This document shows positions 1-7,848 of a stretch of DNA of 64,000 bases, one piece after another. The translations under genes were made by a program, and so were the position numbers. The DNA comes from Streptomyces canus (lineage in GTDB: Bacteria > Actinomycetota > Actinomycetes > Streptomycetales > Streptomycetaceae): the NCBI RefSeq assembly GCF_030815415.1, contig NZ_JAUSWW010000001.1:5022001-5086000 (forward strand), given 5' to 3'. The notes beneath the pieces were generated by a model. That model saw only the letters and a list, made by a program, of their open reading frames with translations. It did not search any database and had not been told where the DNA came from. Positions within the stretch are counted from its first letter, which is position 1. Every line of letters begins with the position of its first letter.

Positions 1-1478
1 CAGGTCAGCGCCTCGCCCTCCAGCAGTTTGCGGCGCAGCTTCAGGGCCGCGCGGTACAGCTCCAGGGTGGAGCCCTCGGTGCCGTCCTGCGCCTCGACGG
101 CGTACTGCGCGAAGCTCTCCGGCTGCGGCAGCCAGGCCCCGCCCGCGCCGAAGCCGTACGACGGCCCGGTCCGTGTCCACGGCAGCGGCACCCGGCAGCC
201 GTCGCGGCCCTTGCGGACGCGTCCCGTCTGCTCCCAGATCGGGTCCTGGAGCACCTCGACGGGCAGGTCGGCGACCTCGGGCAGACCGAGTTCCTCGCCC
301 TGGTAGACGTACGAGGATCCGGGCAGCGCCAGCATGAGGAGCGTGGCGGCGCGCGCACGGCGCAGCCCCTGGGAGGTGTCGACCTGTGGTGCGTGGCCGC
401 CGGAGAGCAGCCAGGCGTTCTCGTCCGTGCCCGGCGGGAGCATCAGGCGGGAGGTGTGGCGTACGACGTCGTGGTTGGAGAGCACCCAGGTGGCCGAGGC
501 CCCGGCCGCGCGGGCGCCGGCGAGGGAGTCGACGATGACCTGGCGGAGTTCCGCCGCGTTCCAGCCCGCGAGCAGATAGGCGAAGTTGAAGGCCTGGCCG
601 AGTTCCTCGGGGCGGGCGTACTGCGCGCGCCGGTCCGCGCCCGGGACCCAGGCCTCGGCGACCGCCATGCGGGGCGGGCGGTAGGAGTCGAAGACCTTGC
701 GCCAGTCGCGGTAGATCTCGTGGACCTCGTCGCGGTCGAAGAAGGGGTGGGTGCCGGGCGCGAACTCGGTCAGCGCCTGCTCGCCGCTCAGTTCGGGTGA
801 GCCGAGGTCGCGCAGCGGCTCGGCGAGGTCCTTGGCCAGGGCGTGGGCCACGTCGACGCGGAAGCCGTCGACACCCCGGTCGGACCAGAAGCGCAGGGTG
901 GTGCGGAAGTCGGCGCGGACCTCGTCGTGGTCCCAGTTGAAGTCGGGCTGCTCGGGTGTGAACAGGTGCAGATACCACTGTCCGTCCGGTACCCGTTTCC
1001 AGGCGCTGCCGCCGAACACGGACTGCCAGTCGGTGGGCGGCAGTTCCCCGTGCGCACCCCGCCCGTCCCGGAAGACGTACCGCTCGCGGGCGGCCGAGCC
1101 GGGTCCGGCGGCGAGGGCCTCCTGGAACCATGCGTGCTGGTGGGAGCTGTGGTTGGGGACGAGGTCGACGATGACCTTCAGGCCGAGACGGTGGGCCTCG
1201 GCGACCATGGCGTCGAAGTCGTCGAGGGTGCCCAGGCGCGGGTCGACGTCCCGGTAGTCGGCGACGTCGTAGCCGCCGTCGGCCAGCTCGGACGGGTAGA
1301 ACGGGCTCAGCCACAGGGCGTCGACGCCGAGGCCGCTCAGATGTGTGAGCCGCTCGGTGACACCTCTGATGTCACCGAGCCCGTCGCCGTCGGCGTCGCC
1401 GAAGCTTCGGGGGTAGACCTGGTAGACGACAGCCTGCCGCCACCAGTTCGGGTCCCTGGACGAGAGGTCGGGGGTCAC
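1..1478 (-). CDS. GH13 alpha-glucosidase (oligo-1,6-glucosidase type), 3' end outside window
   Basis: Hydrolyses alpha-glucosidic bonds of maltose or isomaltose-type oligosaccharides, expected in the cytoplasm. The N-terminus reads VTPDLSSRDPNWWRQ, followed by the GH13 opening AVVYQVYPRSFGDADGDGLGD. Further on are DLVPNHSS (about residue 110), the nucleophile region GFRVDVAHA (about 205), the acid/base region VAEAWVPG (about 272) and LSNHDVV (about 333), so all three catalytic acidic residues are present. The GTG start at 1478 is chosen because AGGAGATC lies just upstream. About 492 codons are visible and the C-terminal beta domain is cut off by the window edge. In Streptomyces such genes often follow maltose ABC-transporter genes (aglA), but that neighbour is not visible, so no symbol is given. 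Confidence 0.93.
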   Translation of the reverse strand, partial: MTPDLSSRDPNWWRQAVVYQVYPRSFGDADGDGLGDIRGVTERLTHLSGLGVDALWLSPFYPSELADGGYDVADYRDVDPRLGTLDDFDAMVAEAHRLGLKVIVDLVPNHSSHQHAWFQEALAAGPGSAARERYVFRDGRGAHGELPPTDWQSVFGGSAWKRVPDGQWYLHLFTPEQPDFNWDHDEVRADFRTTLRFWSDRGVDGFRVDVAHALAKDLAEPLRDLGSPELSGEQALTEFAPGTHPFFDRDEVHEIYRDWRKVFDSYRPPRMAVAEAWVPGADRRAQYARPEELGQAFNFAYLLAGWNAAELRQVIVDSLAGARAAGASATWVLSNHDVVRHTSRLMLPPGTDENAWLLSGGHAPQVDTSQGLRRARAATLLMLALPGSSYVYQGEELGLPEVADLPVEVLQDPIWEQTGRVRKGRDGCRVPLPWTRTGPSYGFGAGGAWLPQPESFAQYAVEAQDGTEGSTLELYRAALKLRRKLLEGEALT

Positions 1479-1762
1479 ACGATCTCCTGAGTGCTCTGTG
1501 CGTACGGCAAAGACGAACAAAGGGGAATCTGTCCACACCTGTGGAGTGACGAACCTCCCCGCCGTGCGGAGCAGTCTGTTCCTTGTGTGGTGAAATTGTG
1601 ATGGCCGTTGAACAGGCCTCGTATTCCCGCAGGTTGACACCCCTCGGCGGCGAGATCCACGATGTCCGCAGCTGTGGCGCATGTGACCAATGAGCCCAGT
1701 GTTGCCGAGTGCTTTTCTGTGCCCTCGGCGTTTTCGGATCACTCCACCCTGATGGGATACGC

Positions 1763-2692
1763 ATGTCCATAGCGAGACGTGTCACTGTGCGCCGCCTGCT
1801 GGGGACGGGCGCCGCGACGCTCGCCCTCTGCGCCTCGGGCGCATCCGCCGCCTGGGCCACCGGGCCCGGCGGCGACGGCTGGAACCACGGCGGTACCTAC
1901 AAGCCCGGGACGGGCGCGGGTACGGAGACCGGGACCGACCGCTGCCAGTTCTCCCTGGACGGGGTCAACTTCTTCGACTCGGTCAAGGTGGACGACCAGA
2001 ACCTGAAGCCGACCGAGGACGGCAAGGTCCACATCAAGGTCCGCGCGGCCCAGGACGCGGCCACCTGCACGGCCTCGCTGGCCTCCTACATCGCCCACGG
2101 TCCGACCTTCGCGACCTCCGGCGAGCAGATCTTCGTCGACTTCGACACGGTGACCGTCAAGCAGGGCCAGAGCGACTCCCTCGACATCGCGGTGCCCGAC
2201 GCCGGCTGCTACGCGCAGATCGACCTCTACCGGGGCGCCACGAAGTTCGACGGCAACCTCGACGCCAACGACGGCTTCACCCACGGTGAGCTGCCCAAGG
2301 GTCCGGACCGCCCGGTCATCAAGGACAAGCTGATCGCGGCCTGGAACGGCGGCACGAAGGACTGCTCGACGACGCAGACCACGCCTCCGGCGACCCCGCC
2401 CGCCGAGACGACTCCCCCGGCCTCCGAGTCGACCCCGCCGGCCTCCGAGTCGACTCCCCCGGCCTCCGAGTCCACGCCTCCGGCCTCCGAGACCCCCTCG
2501 ACGGACAGCCCGTCCGCCTCAGCGTCCACCACGGCCCCCGCCGCCACCCCGAACGGCGGCGGCGGCGACGACCTCGCCGAGACCGGCGGCTCCAGCGCGA
2601 CCGGCCCGATCGCCATCGGCGCGGCCGTCCTGCTGGCCGGCGGCGCGGGCATCGTCCTGGCGACCCGCCGTCGCAAGGCGACGCGCGCGTAG
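1763..2692 (+). CDS. LAETG cell-wall-anchored surface protein
   Basis: A 309-residue exported protein. It has a signal peptide with Arg-rich n-region (MSIARRVTVRRLLG) and an Ala-rich core ending near AWA. A globular region of about 190 residues contains the two cysteines of DRCQFS and AATCTAS. A Pro/Thr/Ser/Glu stalk follows with a repeated TPPASES unit, then LAETG, a hydrophobic segment and a basic RRRKATRA tail. That C-terminus is a class E sortase signal (LAXTG, as known for Streptomyces chaplins), so the protein should be linked to peptidoglycan. ATG 1763 is preferred over upstream starts because it begins a proper signal peptide. Function of the globular part is unknown. A strong hairpin follows the stop. 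Confidence 0.9.
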   Translation: MSIARRVTVRRLLGTGAATLALCASGASAAWATGPGGDGWNHGGTYKPGTGAGTETGTDRCQFSLDGVNFFDSVKVDDQNLKPTEDGKVHIKVRAAQDAATCTASLASYIAHGPTFATSGEQIFVDFDTVTVKQGQSDSLDIAVPDAGCYAQIDLYRGATKFDGNLDANDGFTHGELPKGPDRPVIKDKLIAAWNGGTKDCSTTQTTPPATPPAETTPPASESTPPASESTPPASESTPPASETPSTDSPSASASTTAPAATPNGGGGDDLAETGGSSATGPIAIGAAVLLAGGAGIVLATRRRKATRA

Positions 2693-2706
2693 TGACGCAC
2701 AGCGGT

Positions 2707-2732
2707 TCCCCGCGCCCCTTCAGGGGCGCGGG
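2707..2732 (+). terminator. GC-rich perfect hairpin after the LAETG gene
   Basis: Left arm CCCCGCGCCCC and right arm GGGGCGCGGGG flank a 4-nt TTCA loop. It lies between convergent genes and can serve both. There is no U-tract. The right arm runs into a sequence (GGGGAACCGCGCGACCAGCC) that recurs near 6044 and, inverted, near 36860, so it is also the truncated third copy of a dispersed intergenic repeat. Confidence 0.7.
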
Positions 2733-2776
2733 GAACCGCGCGACCAGCCCTCACCGGCCGGCGGCCACGTCACCAC

Positions 2777-3739
2777 CTAGTCGCCCTCCACCACCGACAG
2801 CCACAACTTCACGTACCGCTCCACATCCACGTCCAACCCCACATCCACCAGGGTCAATTCGCGCTCACCCTCGTGGATCTCGGCCTCCCCGGGCCGTGGC
2901 CGGCGGTCGACAATGGTCTGCCCCCGGGTCGCCCCCGGCGCCAGGCTCACCTCGACCGGCAGCAGCTCCGTACCGAGCCCGCCCGGGTCCACCACCGCGC
3001 ACACCGCCCCCGCGTCCCCCAGACCCCCCGTAGGGGTGGGATCGCCGGACGTCGCCGGATCGCGGTGGGCCAGCAACTCCCCCGCCATCCGCAGCCGCGG
3101 CTCCGAACTCGCCCGCAACCGCTGCACATCCGCCGCCGGCACCAGCACCCGCTTGAACACATCGAGCCCGTACATGGTGATCGGCACCCCCGCGGTCAGC
3201 AGCACCGCCGCCGCCTCGGGGTCGTGCCACACGTTGAACTCGGCGACCGGCGTCGCGTTCCCCGTCGCCACCGCCCCGCCCATGAACACAATGCGCTCGA
3301 TGTTCCGCACCACCTCGGGATGGGTCCGCAGCAGCAGCGCGATGTTCGTCAGCGGCGCCGTCGGAATCAGCGTCACCGGCCGCGGTGACGCCAGGATCTC
3401 GCGGCGCAGCAGCGTCACCGCGTCCACGTCGACCGGTCGCCGGGTCGGCGCGGGCAGCCCGAGGTCGCCCATCCCGTCCTGCCCGTGCACATGCTTCGCC
3501 GACCGGGCGGGCTCGACCAACGGCCGTTCGGCGCCCCGCGCGACGGGGATGTCACCGGCCCCGGCCTGCTCCAGGACGGTCAGGGTGTTGCGTACGACAC
3601 CGTCGACGTCGGTGTTCCCGGCCACGCAGGTGATCGCCCGCACGTCGAGGCCCGGGTGACGTACGGCGAACAGCAGGGCCAGGGCGTCGTCGACACCGGT
3701 GTCGCAGTCGATGATCACGGGAATGGGGTGGGCGGTCAC
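2777..3739 (-). CDS. Inosine-uridine-type nucleoside hydrolase
   Basis: Cleaves the N-glycosidic bond of nucleosides to release base and ribose (salvage). The 320-residue length is normal for the family. The N-terminus carries the Ca-binding signature IIDCDTGVDDALAL (the DxDxxxDD motif, residues about 9-22). Typical later segments are VAGNTD, GQDGMGDLGLP, IPTAPLTNIALL and FNVWHDPEAAAVLL. The GTG start at 3739 has AAGGAGTCC upstream. It follows the short threonyl-tRNA synthetase gene by 27 nt on the same strand and probably shares its attenuated transcript. Substrate preference (purine or pyrimidine) cannot be read from sequence. Confidence 0.93.
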   Translation of the reverse strand: MTAHPIPVIIDCDTGVDDALALLFAVRHPGLDVRAITCVAGNTDVDGVVRNTLTVLEQAGAGDIPVARGAERPLVEPARSAKHVHGQDGMGDLGLPAPTRRPVDVDAVTLLRREILASPRPVTLIPTAPLTNIALLLRTHPEVVRNIERIVFMGGAVATGNATPVAEFNVWHDPEAAAVLLTAGVPITMYGLDVFKRVLVPAADVQRLRASSEPRLRMAGELLAHRDPATSGDPTPTGGLGDAGAVCAVVDPGGLGTELLPVEVSLAPGATRGQTIVDRRPRPGEAEIHEGERELTLVDVGLDVDVERYVKLWLSVVEGD

Positions 3740-3766
3740 GATGGACTCCTTCCGTCGGGACCGACC

Positions 3767-4981
3767 TTACGCAGCCGCCCACAGTTCAGCCCCGCGGCCT
3801 TCGACCACCGCCCCCACCCGCCGCAGCAGTTCCTCCACCGGTACGGCACCCGGCCGGCGCCCGTCGCGCAGCCGTACGGCGGCCAGGTCGCCATCGGCCT
3901 CCCGCGCGCCGATCACCGCGACGTACGGCGCGAGCCGGGCCGCACGGATGCGGGCGCCGAGGGTGCCGTGCTCGGGGCCGGCGAGTTCGGCCCGCAGTCC
4001 GAGGCCGAGGGCGCGGCGGAGGACCTGGTCCGCCTGTTCGTCCTGCTCCTGCGACACGGGCAGCACGACCAGCTGCACCGGTGCCAGCCAGGCCGGGAAC
4101 GCCCCGCCGTGCTCCTCGATGAGATGCGCGACCGCCCGTTCCACGCTGCCGATGATGCTGCGGTGCACCATGACCGGCCGGTGCTTGGCCCCGTCGGCGC
4201 CGATGTAGTGCAGGTCGAAGCGTTCGGGCTGGTGGAAGTCGATCTGCACGGTGGACAGGGTGGACTCGCGGCCGGCCCGGTCGGTGATCTGTACGTCGAT
4301 CTTCGGACCGTAGAAGGCCGCCTCGCCCTCCACCGCCTCGTACTCGACCCCCTCGAGGACCTGCTCCAGCAGGGCGGTGGCCCGCTTCCACAGGTCCGGA
4401 TCGGCCACGTACTTGTTGCCCTCCCCGGGCAGCGACAGCCGGTACCGGGCGGCCCGGATGCCGAGGTCGGCGTAGGCGTGGCGGATCAGGCCGAGGGCGG
4501 CGCGGGCCTCGTCGACGGCCTGCTCCAGGGTGCAGAAGATATGGGCGTCGTTGAGCTGGATGGCCCGGACCCGGGTCAGTCCGCCGAGCACGCCGGACAG
4601 CTCGGAACGGTACATGGCGCCCAACTCGGCCATACGGAGGGGGAGTTCTCGGTAACTGTGCGAGCGGGAGCGGTAAATGAGGGCGTGGTGGGGACAGAGA
4701 CTGGGGCGCAGCACGACCTGCTCGCCGCCCAGGTCCATGGGCGGGAACATGTCCTCGCTGTAGTGGTCCCAGTGCCCGGAGATCTCGTACAGCTCCCGTT
4801 TGCCCAGCACGGGCGAGTACACGTGCCGGTAGCCGCCGGCCCGCTCGGCCTCACGGACGTACTCCTCCAGGGTGTGCCGTACGACGGCCCCGTCCGGGAG
4901 CCAGTACGGCAGCCCCGCGCCCATCAGGGGATCGGTGTCGAACAGGTCGAGCTCTCGGCCGAGGCGGCGGTGGTCGGACAT
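3767..4981 (-). CDS. Short threonyl-tRNA synthetase paralogue lacking TGS and editing domains
   Basis: Would charge tRNA-Thr with threonine. At 404 residues it starts directly at the class II catalytic core, whereas standard ThrRS (about 650) has N-terminal TGS and editing domains. Motif 2 (YRSELSGVLGGLTRVRA) and motif 3 (VMVHRSIIGSVERAVA) are present. The three expected zinc ligands are also there: Cys in RPSLCPHH, His in NDAHIFC, His in MVHRS. The C-terminal anticodon-binding domain begins near WLAPVQLVVLP. ATG 4981 has an AGAGGAAA ribosome site; an upstream in-frame ATG (5014) lacks one. A leader peptide and terminator hairpin lie upstream, so expression should respond to charged tRNA-Thr. 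It may be a second, condition-specific enzyme; the main thrS is presumably elsewhere. Confidence 0.93.
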   Translation of the reverse strand: MSDHRRLGRELDLFDTDPLMGAGLPYWLPDGAVVRHTLEEYVREAERAGGYRHVYSPVLGKRELYEISGHWDHYSEDMFPPMDLGGEQVVLRPSLCPHHALIYRSRSHSYRELPLRMAELGAMYRSELSGVLGGLTRVRAIQLNDAHIFCTLEQAVDEARAALGLIRHAYADLGIRAARYRLSLPGEGNKYVADPDLWKRATALLEQVLEGVEYEAVEGEAAFYGPKIDVQITDRAGRESTLSTVQIDFHQPERFDLHYIGADGAKHRPVMVHRSIIGSVERAVAHLIEEHGGAFPAWLAPVQLVVLPVSQEQDEQADQVLRRALGLGLRAELAGPEHGTLGARIRAARLAPYVAVIGAREADGDLAAVRLRDGRRPGAVPVEELLRRVGAVVEGRGAELWAAA

Positions 4982-5026
4982 GGCGGTTTCCTCTCGGTGA
5001 GAGGGCGAGGCCACCGGACAGCAGAG

Positions 5027-5052
5027 AACCCCGGGGCACTCGCCCCGGGGTT
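5027..5052 (-). terminator. Attenuator hairpin upstream of the threonyl-tRNA synthetase gene
   Basis: On the minus transcript AACCCCGGGGC (5052-5042) pairs perfectly with GCCCCGGGGTT (5037-5027) around a GAGT loop, followed by UUCUCU. It lies between the leader peptide stop (5069) and the synthetase start (4981). The 5' arm can alternatively pair: CCGGGGC (5048-5042) is complementary, with one G-U, to GUCCCGG (5083-5077) inside the leader. This is the layout of a ribosome-controlled transcription attenuator. Confidence 0.8.
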
Positions 5053-5068
5053 CGCGTCAGCTCATGGG

Positions 5069-5125
5069 TCAGCGCGCCGGGACGTGGTCCGGCGTCGTCG
5101 TGGCAGACGGATTGGCGCGCTTCAC
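5069..5125 (-). CDS. Threonine-rich leader peptide of the attenuator (18 aa)
   Basis: Encodes VKRANPSATTTPDHVPAR with three consecutive ACG threonine codons (codons 9-11) and a TGA stop 16 nt before the attenuator stem. The GTG start sits 7 nt downstream of a TAGCGT box with no ribosome-binding site, the pattern of a leaderless mRNA. GCGCGCC (5120-5114) near the start pairs exactly with GGCGCGC (5078-5072) near the end. A ribosome stalled at the Thr codons would cover the first segment and free the second to form the antiterminator. The architecture is seen directly; regulation by threonyl-tRNA level is inferred from well-studied attenuators. Confidence 0.82.
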   Translation of the reverse strand: MKRANPSATTTPDHVPAR

Positions 5126-5132
5126 GGGGACG

Positions 5133-5163
5133 ACGCTAGCGGTGGGGTGCGGACGGGTGCCAG
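5133..5163 (-). promoter_or_regulatory. Promoter of the thr leader transcript (leaderless)
   Basis: The -10 hexamer TAGCGT (5138-5133) fits the actinobacterial TANNNT consensus and lies exactly 7 nt before the GTG at 5125. A CTGGCA element (5163-5158), a weak match to TTGACA, stands 19 nt upstream of it. The transcript would begin at or next to the start codon. Confidence 0.6.
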
Positions 5164-5250
5164 GGGTTTTCCACTCCTCGGCACCAACGCCCGTACCCCA
5201 TCCGGCCCGCCGCGCTGGTGGCCCCTCATGCGCGGTGCTCCCGTGGACCC

Positions 5251-6015
5251 ATGAGCCGCCCTCTCCTCGCCCTCCCGCTCGCCGCCCTCCTCGCCACGAC
5301 CGCCTGCTCCGCCATCGCCACGGACAAGGTGCACCCCGCCGAGAAGCGCTCCGCCTCCCCCGCCACGGCCTCGGCCGCGCCCACCACCGCGCCCTCGGCC
5401 CCCGCCCTCACCCCGGCCCAGGCCCGGGCCGCCCTGATCACGGACACCGATCTCGGCGAGCCCTGGACCATGACCGAGGGCGCCGCGACCTGGCGGGACG
5501 GCCTCCTCAAGGCCACCGCGAACGCACCCGACTGCCAGCGGCTGCTGGACACCCTCTACACCGAGGAATTCTTCGGCGCGGACGCCCAGGTACGGGCGAG
5601 GACGGGCCTGGACGACACCTGGAACGACGCCCAGCTGCACCACCAGGTCGTCGCCGACCGCCCCGCGGACGTGGACCGGACGCTGGCCTGGCTGAAGACC
5701 ATGCCCAAGAAGTGCGGGCGGTTCACGGCCGCCACCGCCACCGGCGCCGTCCAGAACGCCGAGGTCACCGAGGCACCGCTGCCGAAGATCGGGGACTCCC
5801 GGCAGGCCCTGCGGCTCACGCTCAACGGCAAGAGCGCGGACGGCGAGGAGACCACGCTCACCCTGGACGTCGCCGCCGTCCGCATCGGCGACGACACGAT
5901 CGTCCTCACCAACGGCGGCCTGGGCGACGTGGACGCCGAGATCACCCAGGGGGTCGCGGAACTGGGCGCCAAGCGCCTGACGGACGTACGGAAGCAGGCC
6001 CGCGCGGAGGTCTGA
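5251..6015 (+). CDS. Lipoprotein of unknown function
   Basis: A 254-residue putative membrane-anchored lipoprotein. The signal peptide MSRPLLALPLAALLATTACS ends in a lipobox with the acylated Cys at residue 19. An Ala/Pro/Ser/Thr-rich linker follows (about 25-60). The remaining region includes LITDTDLGEPWTMTEG and one Cys pair (PDCQRLL, KKCGRFT). The architecture resembles the many actinobacterial small lipoproteins with a PknH/LppX-like sensor fold, but no family can be assigned with confidence. ATG 5251 is preferred to an upstream ATG (5218) because it starts the signal peptide. It is divergent from the thr leader transcript and faces the GAF-ANTAR gene. Confidence 0.85.
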   Translation: MSRPLLALPLAALLATTACSAIATDKVHPAEKRSASPATASAAPTTAPSAPALTPAQARAALITDTDLGEPWTMTEGAATWRDGLLKATANAPDCQRLLDTLYTEEFFGADAQVRARTGLDDTWNDAQLHHQVVADRPADVDRTLAWLKTMPKKCGRFTAATATGAVQNAEVTEAPLPKIGDSRQALRLTLNGKSADGEETTLTLDVAAVRIGDDTIVLTNGGLGDVDAEITQGVAELGAKRLTDVRKQARAEV

Positions 6016-6027
6016 GCGGGGCGGACG

Positions 6028-6122
6028 AAGTCCGCTGCGAAGGGGTGCGGGGAACCGCGCGACCAGCCACGACGGTGCCGCAGCCGACCGACGGCCTCAT
6101 TGCGGCACTTCCAGCGGAGCGC
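6028..6122 (+). repeat. Dispersed intergenic repeat (copy A)
   Basis: A stretch of about 90 nt (GAAGGGGTGCGGGGAACCGC ... CACTTCCAGCGGAGCGCTC) lies directly between two convergent stop codons. The same unit occurs inverted at 36803-36925 with clear similarity along about 70 nt, and a truncated form occurs at 2720-2745. It therefore behaves as a Streptomyces-type repeated 3' element. Position at convergent ends suggests a role in transcript 3'-end formation or stability. Confidence 0.72.
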
Positions 6123-6977
6123 TCAGTCGATGTCGAACCTCTGCCTGTGCGACACCACGGCGTGCGCCACCTCCACGGCGGTGCGGTCGTGGGCGAAGGC
6201 GTGGGCCCGCAGCCGGGCCAGCGCCTCGTCCTCACCGACCCCGAGCTGCGCCATGATCATGCCGATGGCCTGGTAGACCTGGTCATGATCGGTGGCCAGA
6301 CCGCCCAGCCACGGTTCCTCTCCCCCGGATCCCCCGTCCTCCGCATGGGGCAGCGCCATCAGCGCGACGGTGATCACGCCGGCCATCAGTCGCGCGGTGC
6401 GCAGCTCGCGGGTGCTGAGCTCGCCGGGGGTGTCGCGGTAGAGGTCGAGGGTGCCCACGCACACCGCTCCGTTGCCCAGCGGGATCGAGTACACCGCCTG
6501 CACCCCGGCGGCCGTCGCCTGCTGGGCGAAGACCGGCCAGCGGTCGGGGTCCCGGCCGTCGGTGAGGTCGGCGGCGAGCACGGGTGCGCCGAGCCGGGCC
6601 GCGTGCCGACAGGGACCGTCGCCCAGGGTGGCCTGGATCTCCCCGACACGAGCCGCCTGCTCGTCGCTCGCGCTCAGCTGGACGGGCATCCCGTTGGCGG
6701 CCAGCGACACGCTCGCGCCGGTCACCGGCAGCAGCTCGACCGCCACCACGCACAGTCGGTGGGGCATCTCGCCGGGTCCCGCCCCCCGGACCCGCTCGGC
6801 GATCTCATCGACGGCACGCACCCCGTCGCGGTCGCGCTCCGCGTCCCGTGCGGGCCTTCCGGGGTCACTGCCCGACGCCCCGTACGGACCGCGGCCGTCG
6901 CCGGATGCTCCGCTGCGGTCGTTGGTGGGGCCCACGGCCCCCGCCTCCTTCGCTCGGCGTGGCCAGTCGTCGTCCAT
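6123..6977 (-). CDS. GAF-ANTAR RNA-binding antiterminator regulator
   Basis: A 284-residue sensor-regulator. A GAF domain spans about residues 65-210 (CVVAVELLPVTGASVSL, LGDGPCRHAARLGAPVLAAD, AVYSIPLGN). A C-terminal ANTAR helix bundle (YQAIGMIMAQLGVGEDEALARL) ends in HRQRFDID. ANTAR domains bind paired RNA hairpins to prevent transcription termination; the GAF domain probably receives a signal. The first about 50 residues are Gly/Asp/Arg-rich and disordered-looking. Upstream is a broken GAF gene of the same type, so this looks like the survivor of a duplicated pair. The ATG at 6977 has only a weak ribosome-binding site. Confidence 0.88.
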   Translation of the reverse strand: MDDDWPRRAKEAGAVGPTNDRSGASGDGRGPYGASGSDPGRPARDAERDRDGVRAVDEIAERVRGAGPGEMPHRLCVVAVELLPVTGASVSLAANGMPVQLSASDEQAARVGEIQATLGDGPCRHAARLGAPVLAADLTDGRDPDRWPVFAQQATAAGVQAVYSIPLGNGAVCVGTLDLYRDTPGELSTRELRTARLMAGVITVALMALPHAEDGGSGGEEPWLGGLATDHDQVYQAIGMIMAQLGVGEDEALARLRAHAFAHDRTAVEVAHAVVSHRQRFDID

Positions 6978-7046
6978 GGGCGCGGCGCGGATTCACCCGG
7001 AGCAGCAGCCGTGACCGGTGGTCCGCCCGTTCCACGCGACCCCCGG

Positions 7047-7457
7047 TTACCCCTGGCCCGTCGGACGAAACGCGTCGGCCCGCCCGTCGCCCGGCGGCGC
7101 CCCCGTGGTCTCGGCGGACGCGGGGAAGACGCCGAACCGCTGCTCGTCATGGAGGTCGTCGACATGGTACGGGCTGCCCGTCCGCAGCGTCTCGAGACAG
7201 GGCCGTCGCCCGCCTCGTACTGCCGCCGGTCGAAGCGGTCCACGGTCTGGTCGCCGGCGGCCGCCGTCCCGGGGTCCTTGCTGCCCTCGACGCCGAGGGT
7301 GATCGAGCGGTGCGCGGGCACGGGAAGGGCGCTCGCGGCCAGGGTGACAAGTTCCCCCCAGGAACTCCTCCAGCCGGTCGGCCTCCAGCAGCAGCGTCTG
7401 CATCCGGGCCGGCAACAGCTCACCGCGCGCCGGTCCGACGGGATGTGTGTCCGTCAC
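7047..7457 (-). pseudogene. Frameshifted remnant of a GAF sensor gene
   Basis: The reading starts MTDTHPVGPARGELLPARM and runs to EADRLEEFLG near 7350. There a run of six G shifts the frame; the GAF sequence continues in another frame (ELVTLAASALPVPAHRSITL, TVDRFDRRQYEAGDG). Near 7203 a one-base loss returns it to the first frame (CLETLRTGSPYHVDDLHDEQ). Joined together this is a good GAF domain (GDGPCLETLRTG). It stops soon after FGVFPASAE and has no ANTAR domain, so the gene is also truncated. The two shifts compensate each other. An assembly error in the G run is possible, but the missing C-terminus argues for decay. Confidence 0.75.
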
Positions 7458-7718
7458 GACGAGTCCTCCACCGTGCGAGAAACCGGGCTCCGGTGCGCGG
7501 GTATCCCGCTGCGGCGGAGCATGGCGGATTCCCGCGATACGAGGGCTCAGGAGCGGTCTTCACAATGCGCGAGCGAGTCGCTACCTTCGGTGGTGGCTGG
7601 TCAGGGAGCGGCCGCCCACGTGGTGCGTCCGTGCTGGAGCCGCACATGTCCCTGGCCCGCCGTGACCGCGACCAAGCGTGCCGCGGACGCTGTCCGGACC
7701 ATGAGACCCCGGTCCGCG
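7458..7718. other. Gene-free stretch upstream of the GAF remnant
   Basis: No open frame here has convincing composition or a recognisable product on either strand. It presumably contains the old promoter of the GAF remnant (minus strand). It ends at the long inverted repeat at 7719. Confidence 0.5.
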
Positions 7719-7768
7719 TCCCCGTTCCCGCGCGGAGCGCCTCCCGCCGCTCCGCGCGGGAACGGGGA
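7719..7768. repeat. Perfect 21-bp inverted repeat, 8-nt loop
   Basis: Left arm 7719-7739 and right arm 7748-7768 are exact reverse complements, centred on CCTCCCGC. The core reads TTCCCGCGCGGAGCG and its complement. It is in the intergenic space downstream of the TIGR03943 gene, about 40 nt from a second hairpin. It could be a backup terminator or the scar of a palindromic element. Confidence 0.7.
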
Positions 7769-7809
7769 TCACCGGCGAGGACCACGCAGGGGAGCCGTGC
7801 GTCCTCGCG

Positions 7810-7844
7810 GAGGGAGCGGCCACCAGGACGGTGGCCGCTCCCTC
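7810..7844 (-). terminator. Terminator hairpin of the permease/TIGR03943 operon
   Basis: A 15-bp perfect stem (GAGGGAGCGGCCACC, loop AGGAC, GGTGGCCGCTCCCTC) begins 5 nt after the stop codon of the minus-strand TIGR03943 gene. Confidence 0.85.
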
Positions 7845-7848
7845 ACCC

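Noticed and set aside
1634..1662. TTGACA as promoter of the LAETG gene
   Set aside because: A perfect -35 word, but no TANNNT lies at 16-19 nt; left uncalled.
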